Positions 34,359 to 44,511 of a DNA stretch of 64,000 nucleotides are shown here, piece after piece. Numbering within the stretch: position 1 is the stretch's first letter; every line of letters starts with the position of its first letter. The position numbers and the translations under genes are program-made. The notes beneath the pieces are model-generated. The model was not told the DNA's origin, ran no database searches, and saw only the letters and a list, made by a program, of their open reading frames with translations. Origin of the DNA: Cryptomeria japonica (lineage: Eukaryota; Streptophyta; Pinopsida; Cupressales; Cupressaceae); assembly GCF_030272615.1 (NCBI RefSeq), contig NC_081405.1:20785047-20849046 (forward strand), in the 5' to 3' direction.

Positions 34359-35680
34359 CTACAAGATCAAAAATGTTGGAAATCTCGATACTATTCTTGT
34401 GTGGCCCTTACCAACTTTTCCCTCAAATGCCATCAAAGCAGAAAATGGAACAAGAACAAGAACAAGAAAATTAGAGGAAAATGGTGAATAATGCAGCCTA
34501 ATCTAAGTGGTTGGGGCTTCAGTGCCCAAAACTGTATCAAGAACTTCTAAATTTGATGGTGATGTGTTATGATGAATCATGGCAAAGGATTTGAAGATTG
34601 AGGGGATGAATTGTGAAGGATTAAGTCAAGGAGTTTCAAATAGTATGAGCATTTCAAATGATGTGTGTTGTATAGATTGAAAAATTTCCTGATTTACAAG
34701 TAGGTGAGCAGTTATTTTACCTTTCTATACAGATGTGACCAGAAGGTGAATTCAAAAGGAGGAGCAAGAGCTCTTGCTTCTTTTAAGGTTGTCTTTATAA
34801 ATCAACCTCTACAGTGGCATTTAGATTGCATTAATGATATGCAATCAATCTCCTTTTACTGTTAAATACTTACTGCGCAGAGAAAAAGTAAGTCACAGGC
34901 CTTTAGCTAGAACATGTGCTTATGCATTATATTGATTCCAGTACCCGATTTGAGGGAGAAAAAGTGGTAGTTTTGCAAGATGTCTTCAGCGCCTGCAAGG
35001 ACTAGATTTGCTCTGTTTAATTCACCCATCTAGAATTCTTGGAAACATATAATTATAATAATTTTTGAAACAAGATTAAATAGAACTACAACTAGAAATT
35101 GAAAAGCTAAGGACTACAAATTCTCAACTGTTTGACTTGATTTGAATTGTACTACATCAAATCAAGAGTTGATTTACAAACCGTGGCTTCTACAAAAATG
35201 AGTTTAATTATGTACTTACAATGGATCAACAAATTTGATAGACCAAGATACATTTTGCATGTTACAATTATATCTAGAAGTGTAATCAAGATACATTTTG
35301 CATGTTACTATCAGATCTCGAAGAGTAATTAAGCTCCAAAATTTTGTTATCTGCTGTGGATCTATTGTGATCAGTCACTGTTTCTTGCAGTCTTCCCCTT
35401 CTAAATTCTTGATAGCAATCTGACGACCCTATGTGTTATAGTTCTGATAATATCAATAGGTGCATGTTATTCAAATCCTCAAGCTACTGGTGGATGCTGA
35501 TAATTTCAATTTAGATATTGTTTTTCGTTTCCCTTAGTGGGTTAGTCGATTGGCTAGCATAAAACCATAGAACGAATTTGACATGTAACAAGAGAATTAA
35601 TTGCCAATAAAATAAAATAAAACAAAAAAATGATCCTACCGTGTACAAATTCTTAAAACTCAATGAAACCATGGCAAGTA
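34359..35680. other. No gene seen
   Basis: AT-rich without a supported frame. CAAGATACATTTTGCATGTTAC occurs twice, near 35243 and 35287. Confidence 0.5.
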
Positions 35681-36516
35681 CTTACCTCAAGATACTACGC
35701 AAATCGTGGTGTACAATCAGTGATGGTGATGAGAAAAAATGGGCAGAGTTTATAGGAAAAACCCTTACAGCAGACTATCATGTGGATCGACTTGTCTCAC
35801 TAATAGTCATCTACAAGCTGAACGATGAGAGCAACTATAAAATAATCTCTCATCGGTCTACCAAACCATGTGTTGGGCAAGTTTGATGAACCTAAAAATA
35901 CAAGTCAATACACTGCAACTGAAATATAATACGGGCATCAATTATTTGTCACATATATATAGCTATCAGGTATCGATTAACTTGATTCTCCAGTTATTTG
36001 ACAATAACAAACTCTACTCACATGAGAGCCTTACCTAAGTAAAATAGAAAAGAATATATTGCAAGTGGAATGTAAACAAACGTGAACATTTGGGACAAAG
36101 GCAAACTTGCTGTACAATAAGGCCAGGGGCGAGATTGGGACTTGTGACTTCCATGCACGAACCTTCAAAGCCTTGGAGTATCTAAATCCAGCACTTTAGA
36201 AATTAAAGACCCATGTGAGACCAAATTTGCACCAAAATGATATTTACCCTTACACCGCTCAATAGAAACAAAAACAAATAAAAAGAATAATTCTTGGAAG
36301 CGTTTCAAGTAATGGAAAACTTGGTCTAAATGTAGTCGAGTCTGTTGTGCTCTCTTCCATTCAGAAGAGAGAACCAAGCCCCCGAAAACCAAGAAAGCTA
36401 CTGATAACTTCATTCACCATGATTAAATGTTCAAATTCGTCAATAAATTTTGTGATTAGGGTTTTAGCGTGACTTTTGTACAGGGTGCATACAATGAAGA
36501 TTCCTATTGGCTAATT
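35681..36516 (-). repeat. Three-copy paralogous segment, copy 2
   Basis: Reverse strand: AATTAGCCAATAGGAA at 36501-36516, then about 820 bases to TATCTTGAGGTAAGTACT around 35675-35692, a strong splice-donor look. An open frame starting MKLSVAFLVFGGLVLSS (36413-36165, 82 residues) has a signal-peptide-like hydrophobic start, but no family is recognised. Confidence 0.5.
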
Positions 36517-37106
36517 ATTCAAACAAATATATAGGGTTTAAATGAAAGCACAAACCTTAATTAACCTCGTGACCTCCTGGGATTTTCAACTTCCCCTCAT
36601 GAGCTCTGCACAAAGTGGAGTGACGTTTTGGTCATCACATATGAATCTGATTTTTCATGCATATTTAGACTCCATCTAGCTAGCTAGATTCAGAATACCT
36701 CAGATGAGATTTTATACTGCAGCCGCCTCGAAGTCGTTCATTGGTAAGGCTCTTTGTTCAGGTTTTGGGGTCAAGATTCGAACCTGCTGCGCAGCAACCA
36801 TATTGAGTTTGACTGCTTGTGTTTTCAAGCTGCCATGCCGAAGGAGTCTCTTTTTACTCTTCATAAACATTCAGCCCATAAGTGGGCGGTCGCACTTCAT
36901 CTTTGATCCTGGAAATAGAGGCTAGATCATTCAAATTACTTGATTCTAACCGCCCTTTTAGAAATGTTGAATGCCATGGATGCTAACAGTTGCTGAAAAT
37001 ATCCCTACAAAACCTCATAGAAGCAGTGCCCTTCATTTAACAGATTAAAACACAAGAAAAAATGATATCCATGAAATAAAACACTAACGGAAACCATACT
37101 AAGACA
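36517..37106. other. No gene seen
   Basis: An open frame at 36704-36925 (plus strand) is not convincing. GCAGGTTCGAATC on the reverse strand near 36775-36787 is B-box-like but has no matching T-stem or A box. Confidence 0.4.
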
Positions 37107-38166
37107 CTTGTCTCAAAATTTTGCACAAATTTTGTCGAGCTATTGACTATGCCCATGAGCAAAAATAGGCAGGGTGTGCAAGAAAAATATCATGGAACCC
37201 TACCAAAGCAGGATTTCATTAAAATGAGACGAATCAAATCCAACCTCTTTAAGCCAAAAGTAAATCTTGAAATATCTGGGTTTTAGATTTGCTCCGTTTT
37301 TTAGGTCGATGAACCAGAATCAATTTCATTGCAGCTAATAACCGTCATCTTTTTGTCAACCTCACCCCCCGTTAGTAGACATAGTAGGAGCCAAAAAATG
37401 GTAATGGAGGGTCCATTAATAAATATCACATGTACCAATAGTGGATAATTTTTTAGCTTTTTTTACCATAATTAGTCCATTACTGGGACATTTGTGCATA
37501 ACTACTGGGACATTTGTCCACTACTACTGGCTATTTTGAGTTATCTACTATTGGTGCAAAGGTGATTATGTATTGGACCACACTTAGAAATGACCACTTT
37601 TTGACCTTTGTGCACATAACGAATTCCACAATGTGCATCGATACTACCCGCAAGCCAAAACAATAGCTTTAAGCAGTTTAGTCGCATATGGAGAGAACCA
37701 AAAAAAAATCATCGAAATTGGATGAACCATTTAGGAGCTTAAGATGCACGAAGTTAGCTATGTCCACTACTGGCTCCTTTCCCCTGGCTTCAATCTAATT
37801 CACAATAAACAAAATGCAGATCTAAACATTTCATACAGCTGTTAGATTTGATGAAGCGGTGATCAAGGACTGCGATAGAGAAAGCACAGTGTAGACTGCA
37901 ACGCATTTCTTAATGGGAAACTCATCAAATCAAATCTGAAAACATTTATGTATTCAAATCTACCATATTTTTCTTGAGCCGCGAGACAAGATTTTTGAAA
38001 GCTTTTATCATTAAGAGATTAGACATGAGGGTTTGAATTGTCTGAGAATTGGAACTCTCCCAGTGACCAGTTTTCTCTTTCCGGTGTGATAAAATTTTAC
38101 TGCCGTGAGACAACTTTTCTGGCAAGCCATACACAAGCTGCCTCACAATAGAAGCCTATCGGCTAA
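37107..38166 (-). repeat. Three-copy paralogous segment, copy 3
   Basis: Reverse strand: ATTAGCCGATAGGCT at 38152-38166, then GAGACAA and GGATTTGATT stretches shared with copy 1, and a diverged donor-like end near 37107. A 450-base insertion-like block (about 37367-37780) makes it longer. The frame at 38146-37946 (66 residues) has no recognised family. Confidence 0.45.
37367..37780. repeat. Insertion-like block with scrambled short repeats
   Basis: TACTGGGACATTTGT occurs at 37481-37495 and 37503-37517. Variants of 'CACTACTGGCT' and 'AGGAGCC' recur at both ends but not as clean inverted repeats. Copies 1 and 2 of the segment lack it. It may be a small mobile element of unknown type. Confidence 0.3.
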
Positions 38167-40290
38167 TTAATAAATAATAAATAATTACCAAGCAAACTGG
38201 GACAGATAAACCGAAAGAATGAAAAGCATACTCAGATGTATACCCACCCTGTTGCATAGGTGCATAGGATAACCTTTAAACAGTTAAAATGGACAACAAT
38301 AAGATACGTTCTGTTACAATTCTTCATGGCAAAATACAGGGGTAGTATAATTCAATCAGTGTATGCAGATGTTTTGTTCATCATATGCTCATTGTTCGGA
38401 GAGGAGTGTACAAGATCATGTAATTCTATTCAGATACATAATGAATGATGTTAGATGAGATGCCAGAAGCAACATTCATTTACCTATAACTTATAAGCCT
38501 CTAAACTCTAGTTGTTACATGGCCAGATATAGAATCTTTCATCTTATGTACCACATCTCAAATAGATGAACAAATAAAGACAGTGTTTCCATTAACAATG
38601 AAAGTTAGAGGCAATTGCAATGGTTGCGAAATTTATGGGAACAACCATTAAGACCGGAGGTTGTGGTACAGAGTTCACAACAGCTCAAAACTTTAATCTG
38701 CAGGAGGATACTGTGAGTATAGAGCCACATTGTGCCTACTATTTTTTTAAATAAAATAAAATTTCTCTAAGCAAATATCAATCTAGCACGAAGCTAAACA
38801 ATTATCCTTCTCTTCTGAAAACATAGTAAAGTAGAGGAAACCTTATAACAGTTTTAAACAAAAATAAAGTAGCCACAACCATTTTCTATCATCTAAGTGA
38901 TAGTGCAAACTATGTACTTGAAAAGGCATAAAATTTGACAAGTTTTAATTTATAATGAACATTTCAGTCCATGAATTATTGTAAAAGACTTCTGGAAACC
39001 ACTGTGCATTAAGTATTGCATCAGCGCTTGGGAGGCATCTCATGGCATGAAGCAGAATGACTCATACCAAAGTAAAACATTCTACGACTTGCCTGAGGCA
39101 CACTGGAAACAACAAAACCCTTAAACAAGACCGTATAACAATTTAGTTGGCTAAATAAATGTATGTGAAGCACTGTGACCAGATGTTCTTGAGGCCCTGA
39201 CTGACTATGAACAGAAAACTTGATAAGAACTTTAGCCAGAGTTAAACAGGAGCGTTGAGAAGGGGATTGCTTATGCAAATAAGCAAGCAAAACTTGAAAC
39301 TGAAGTTTGAATACATTCCTTTTAACTTGCTACATTCAGCCGAAAAGCATTCATAACAGAAATAAGAGAAACCAAAATGGAAACAACTATAGGTACAGGA
39401 TTGAACCTGCACAGGAACAGAAGGCAAAAGAAAAGGTTTCTAATCGGTTTAACACCACCAGAATAGAAATGAAAGAATACAGCTACTGTTTAATGACTGG
39501 AGCAAGTTTGAACATGTTTGAACAATCAAAGAACTAACCTTTGCCTCCTTATCTCGGAGCTACCAACTTGCTGTATCATGTTTGAACGCATTTAAAGGTC
39601 TCTGATTGAAAATGTTTGACTTTGAACATGTGCAAACTGTAAATTTCGAGGTCTAGTCAAAGAACTAACGTTTGCCTCCTTATTTCAGAGCCACCAAAAT
39701 CAAATGGTGTCCTCAGGAGTCAACTGAAGACAACTATAGAATATAAACGATTTGTAGCTAAGCTTCATCCTTCAAAAATATTTTTAATAATGTGGTTCAA
39801 AAATCTTCAACCATAAAAGATGTACATTGAAGCAGTGCAAATTATGTTTACTTTGATCTGATTTATGGGTATAGATACCTTTGAAGATATGTTCAAGCAT
39901 TGGACTTCTAATTGGCACCAACGTCTTGCTTTTCCTAAGTGGAAGATACCAAGAGAATCAGTACCAATGTTATGCTATTTTGGAAAGAAGCCATTGAGAT
40001 GAAAAGCAATACATTACAGACCCTAAGACCATACATGCCTTTCGAAAATAGTTTCAAAACACAACATGATGTATCATAATGTAGACGTTAGAAAGAAAAA
40101 CTAAATATAGCAACAATACAAATTTGTGATTCCACTTCGGTGATACATTCCAACTGGACAATCCAGATGCTGGAACCCGCAACTGTCCTTTTTAACAGTC
40201 AAGACACTGGGTCAGTTTTACAGTGTTTTCCATGAAGAGATACCAGAAAGATATGATGATGTCTCCTCATTCATTTATCTCATTTATCCA
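38167..40290. other. Gene-free spacer downstream of UTP18
   Basis: No supported gene. A 38-base direct repeat (AAAGAACTAAC-TTTGCCTCC core) occurs at about 39528-39566 and 39658-39696. The 3' untranslated region of UTP18 must lie in the right end. Confidence 0.5.
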
Positions 40291-41988
40291 TCAAGCGTGC
40301 TGGTAATGATGAAGCTTAAACAGAAGCACTTTTCCTGCAGCATTTCCAACAGCCAAAAGACCACCACCTGGACTAAAATCTAGTGAATGGACATACTGTA
40401 ATGGAGTTTTGGGTGATGGAAAGTTAGAGAACACTGTGCAAGAAGGAAGATGAACCAATTTCAAATTATTCCTCTTCAACCTTGAACAAATGGCCAAAAT
40501 CTGAGAATCAACATTGAACTTCAAATTATCCACAACAGTCACAAGATTTGTGAGAGATTTCGCAGGCCTTTTCACACCCCCAAGAAATTCATCCCTGTCG
40601 TAAATATTAACAATCCCACTATCAGAACCAGCAGCAAACAACTTACTGTCCGGAGAAACACTTAATGCCGAACTGTTAACACAACCCTCATCATTCCCCT
40701 TGTGAATACATTTCCTCGTTCGAAGATCCCAATTATAAATCTGCCCATCACCACCAGCACTCAGCAACTGATTTCCCCCTTCTGCAAATGCAGCTGCACG
40801 AACAGACCCGTTCATCTTTAAAGTCCCAATCAACTGTTTTGTCTTGGTAGAAACCAGCATAATATACCCATCATTCCCAAGGAAAGCAATCAAACTGGAA
40901 TCGGAGGACACCTCGAAATTCTCCAAGCTCCTCTCCTCCCTCCCAATCAAACTACACACCTTATCCAGCTTCCCATTCACCACATCCAAACTATAAAAAT
41001 ATTTCCTCCTCCCTGCCACAATAACCTGCGATCCATCAGGCAAGAATGCAGCCTTGTAAATAGGTAGATCCTGAATAAAAATGCTCTGGATTTTAGCATT
41101 CCGCTTTCCATCAATTTGAAAAAGCTTCAACTTCTTATCAAGCCCGGCAGTAAGCAAAAGTTGACCATTCCTATGAAACGCCACAGACTGCACAACTGCA
41201 TTGGATGGGTCCTCTGCGTTAGCATCCGTGAGCCTAGAATACTCAATCAACCCAGGCAAAAGCTTATCTTTGCTCCTGACCACAAATTCCTCATTACTCC
41301 TCAACAAATCATTCCCATCTTCAAAACCCTCACTATCCCTAAACCCTAAACCTTCGTCCTCATCAGAATCATCAGATCCAAACCCTAAACCCTTATGCTT
41401 TCCTCTACCCGAATCAGCCCATTCCGTACCGGGGTTTAACCTAGCATGCTGGTGCCTTAACCTACTAACATAATCAGTTCCTGAAATTAAACCCTCGTTT
41501 TCTTCTTTTCTTAATTTTTTCAATCGGTTTACCTTTGAAATGTCAACGAGTGCTTGGGTCTCTTCCTCATCGATCCAAGCAGGCTTTCTTACTTCCTCTA
41601 CGTGGCCATCTTCTTCTTCCAATGCAGACCTTTCAGAACCTGCGGTTTTGTCTGTAAACCACACACGGAGTTTTTCATCATTTTCATCATATTGTGTTTT
41701 ATCGAATCCAAAGAGAAGGCTTTCGAGCCTCTTTTTCTCTACACTGTCCTTCTCCATTTCTAGTTTTTCTTCCCTTGCACGCCTGTTTTTTCTTTTCCTG
41801 GCCACCTTCCCCATAGCCGGGACAATATCTCTGTTGTCTTCTAAACCGGATTCTTCGTCTGCCTTATTGGCATCAATATGAGGGCTCCTCTCTTTATGAT
41901 GCTTTTTCTTCGAGAACTTTCGTTCTTCGTGTTTCTGGGTGTTGTTTGTGTGACGCTGCTGGACATTTTGAGAAATCATGACAGACAT
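40291..41988 (-). CDS. UTP18: U3 snoRNP-associated WD40 protein UTP18
   Basis: 565 residues in one uninterrupted frame, ATG at 41988 and TGA at 40291. Residues 1-230 are highly charged, with basic clusters (KKKHHKER, RKRKNRRAREEK) and acidic runs (DDSDEDEG), including the motif KPAWIDEEE at 135-143. Residues 263-558 form WD40 blades, e.g. VVQSVAFHRNGQLLLTAGLD, IYNWDLRTRKCIHKG and the near-invariant LDFSPGGGLLAVGNAAGKVL with the C-terminal LFKLHHYQHA typical of plant UTP18. The protein acts in the nucleolus as part of the small-subunit processome, needed for early 18S pre-rRNA cleavage. Length fits the family. It is the only intact host gene here. Confidence 0.93.
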   Translation of the reverse strand: MSVMISQNVQQRHTNNTQKHEERKFSKKKHHKERSPHIDANKADEESGLEDNRDIVPAMGKVARKRKNRRAREEKLEMEKDSVEKKRLESLLFGFDKTQYDENDEKLRVWFTDKTAGSERSALEEEDGHVEEVRKPAWIDEEETQALVDISKVNRLKKLRKEENEGLISGTDYVSRLRHQHARLNPGTEWADSGRGKHKGLGFGSDDSDEDEGLGFRDSEGFEDGNDLLRSNEEFVVRSKDKLLPGLIEYSRLTDANAEDPSNAVVQSVAFHRNGQLLLTAGLDKKLKLFQIDGKRNAKIQSIFIQDLPIYKAAFLPDGSQVIVAGRRKYFYSLDVVNGKLDKVCSLIGREERSLENFEVSSDSSLIAFLGNDGYIMLVSTKTKQLIGTLKMNGSVRAAAFAEGGNQLLSAGGDGQIYNWDLRTRKCIHKGNDEGCVNSSALSVSPDSKLFAAGSDSGIVNIYDRDEFLGGVKRPAKSLTNLVTVVDNLKFNVDSQILAICSRLKRNNLKLVHLPSCTVFSNFPSPKTPLQYVHSLDFSPGGGLLAVGNAAGKVLLFKLHHYQHA

Positions 41989-42152
41989 TATATCTAATTT
42001 CGTAGATTTCTGGTATTGTTCCCAGATTTATAATGAAAGCCCTGCAATCCGAAACTTTCCTCACAGACAGTATTAAGCAAAGCTGAAGGGGATTTCGCCT
42101 TCACAATTCTTCCTCTGCGGTACTACAAAATATTTAGATTGCTAAGAACGAA

Positions 42153-42161
42153 TTAGGGTTT
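42153..42161 (-). promoter_or_regulatory. Telo-box (AAACCCTAA) upstream of UTP18
   Basis: AAACCCTAA on the gene's strand, 165 bases before the start codon. This motif is enriched in promoters of plant ribosomal-protein and ribosome-biogenesis genes, which fits UTP18's role. No clear TATA box or site II (TGGGCY) was found beside it. Confidence 0.6.
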
Positions 42162-42354
42162 CCTTGCGATAAGTATTTAGGATGAAAAAATTAGCTTTGT
42201 TTTCAGTCTACTACCTATACATATCATTTATTTTATTTTAATATTAATTTATTTTTTTTAAAATCAAATTTTTTATATAGAATGAATGAAGATTTTTTAC
42301 GGTTTTATTTATTTATATATGAAAAAAAATAACAACTAAATAAATAATTTTTTG
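42162..42354. other. AT-rich spacer between UTP18 promoter and LINE
   Basis: Very AT-rich, no features. Confidence 0.5.
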
Positions 42355-42700
42355 GAGGGGAGAGCGCTCTGCAAGTAGGGTCTGGAACTAGGATTGACAT
42401 GGACCCCTAGCGATCCTGTGGGTGTAGGAGGTGTAAGACCTCCTCCACAGTGATAAGCTTTCTTTCCTTCTTCCTCTCGTTTCCTGACCATTTGTCGAGG
42501 CGGGTGAAATTATTGCAGGTACGAGGGAGGGCAGAAGCAGTTAATGCTCGATGGAGGCGGGGATTAATGGGGTGGACTAGACCCATGTGCCCTTTACTAA
42601 AGTCGTCGAGGAAGCAATCCTTGGCAAGTCCTTATGAGACGCAATCGCTGGTGATGTAATCCAGGTCTCACAAGAGGCTAAATTCTCTCTAGTAAGTGCT

Positions 42701-44498
42701 TTGTCTGCAGATTGCAATGGCGGAGACGAAGGACGAGGTAAGGACCCTGCCTTGGCTCCTTGTACTTTCTCTATCTCTCCTAACGATGCCATGGTCAATG
42801 CCCTAGAGCTTGAAAATAAAAGACTCCAAGACATTGCTATTTTCTTTGTTGTAACTAATGTGGATAAATGTCCAGCGAGGAAATATTTCTTGATGGTTGG
42901 ATGAAAAATGTATGGATTAAAAAGCTAGGTTTCAATTTTTCTTTCTGTAGAATGATTTAGAAAGGTCTTTTTGTTATATTCTTTAAAGATAATAAATCGC
43001 AAGTAGAGGTTTTGCATAAACAATTCTAGGTCGTTGGCCAAACCACTTTCAGGGCCCTCAAATGGTCTTTTGATGTGATTAATGAAGAAATTCTAGCTAT
43101 ATCTTTCCCTCGATGGCTGCTAATTAAGAATTTACCTCCCATTTTTGGGAATTTTATTCCGCAGTTGCTTGATCCGATAGGAAAAGTGGTTAGAGTAGAT
43201 AATTCAACGAATCTTGTCCTCGATCTAGATGCCAGAGTCTTGATATCTATCAATCCGGGAGTAAACATTCCTAGATTTCTTAACATTAAACTGCGGAATG
43301 AATCCCTCACCTGCATTCTGGAAACCCTAGGGGGTCTGAATTCACGCTTCCTTTGTAGAAGGGAAGGACACGTCAGGTGCTCTTGCCCTATTCTAGCTAA
43401 TAGGTCTAAACCTATCGCTAACCCGCACGGGTTTGGCAGGAATAAAGGTGGCCCTGCTCCACCCAATTCTTCATTTAAGCCTTCGAATGAACCGTTTGTT
43501 AAAGATAAATTGGATTTGCTCAGCAAAGCCATTAATAATGCAGTGGCTAGCTTCCCTAAGACTCAACCTATTGATCCCCCTAACTTTGATAGCAATTCTG
43601 ACTTCGGCCCCTTTAATGTAGAACCCACCCCCCCACTCAGCGGTTTCTGCAACCGTCTCCCGAATGGAAAAAATCGATGACTCTGGCTTCCAAGTGGTCT
43701 CAAGGAAAAATAAAAGGTCTAAAAAAAAGAATGCCCAACAACTGGCCTTGGAAAAAATTAGGGCCAGAGGGCATCAGAATTTTCAATCGGCCAAACCAGG
43801 CATAGTGCAAGAGGGGTCTAGTACCCCTCTGAAGGAGATGACAAAGACCAGCCCCCCACAAGTACTCTCATGTCAAGACAATAGTCAGGACTTTTGAAGG
43901 AATTGATCGTGGAGATGATGCTAGTAGGAGTAGGGCTGCAACCCCCCCTGCCCTTGACAATCCTCAATATGCTCTCACAACATGTCAATCCCAAGCTGGG
44001 GATAATCCATCTGATCCGACACTTGTGCAGAACGATTTGTTGGACCCTCCAGGGCATGAGGATTGCTCCCCTCATCCTATCCTCATCACGTCCTCGACCC
44101 CTACTCCCGTAAAAGCTAATCCTTTGATTAATGATGATAATGTCCTTTATGAGATTATCCTGGTTGCTCCAACAGTTGTCAACACTAGAATCCATTACGC
44201 TCCTGAGATAGGAATGTCGGAAGGGGATTCCCAAGAAGATGCCTCCTCGATGGATATTCATGAGTCTGAGGTGGAAACTGATTTAAGATCCAACTTGTCG
44301 ACCATTAATGGTGAGGAATTAAAGGATGCAGATATCACAAATGAGGAAATCTCTGAGGGTGAAGCACTCACTAGAAGGAAAAGAGGGAGGTTGTTAGGTT
44401 CTAAAAATAAACTCTCTCCCACGCACAAAAAATCTAACCGAAAGGCGAGCATCCCTAAGTGCTTTAACAGCTTCAAGGCTGACAAGAATGATAAATAA
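42701..44498 (+). pseudogene. LINE ORF1 (DUF4283 and zinc knuckle), frameshifted
   Basis: Begins with SISPNDAMVNALELENKRLQ, the usual start of plant L1 ORF1, continues in another frame through EEILAISFPRWLLIKNLPP (43075-43680) and a zinc-knuckle-like FLCRREGHVRCSCP, then a disordered tail in further frames to 44498. At least three frame changes separate the pieces (42701-42904, 43075-43680, 43664-43897, 44025-44498). The protein binds LINE RNA. Confidence 0.75.
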
Positions 44499-44511
44499 TT
44501 ATCCGTTCTCC

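Noticed and set aside
36770-36790. B-box-like GGTTCGAATC on the reverse strand, possible tRNA gene
   Set aside because: The T-stem does not pair and no A box or acceptor stem is present.
41116-41881. Plus-strand frames inside 40291-41988
   Set aside because: Shadows of the UTP18 coding sequence; the reverse-strand frame has clear homology.
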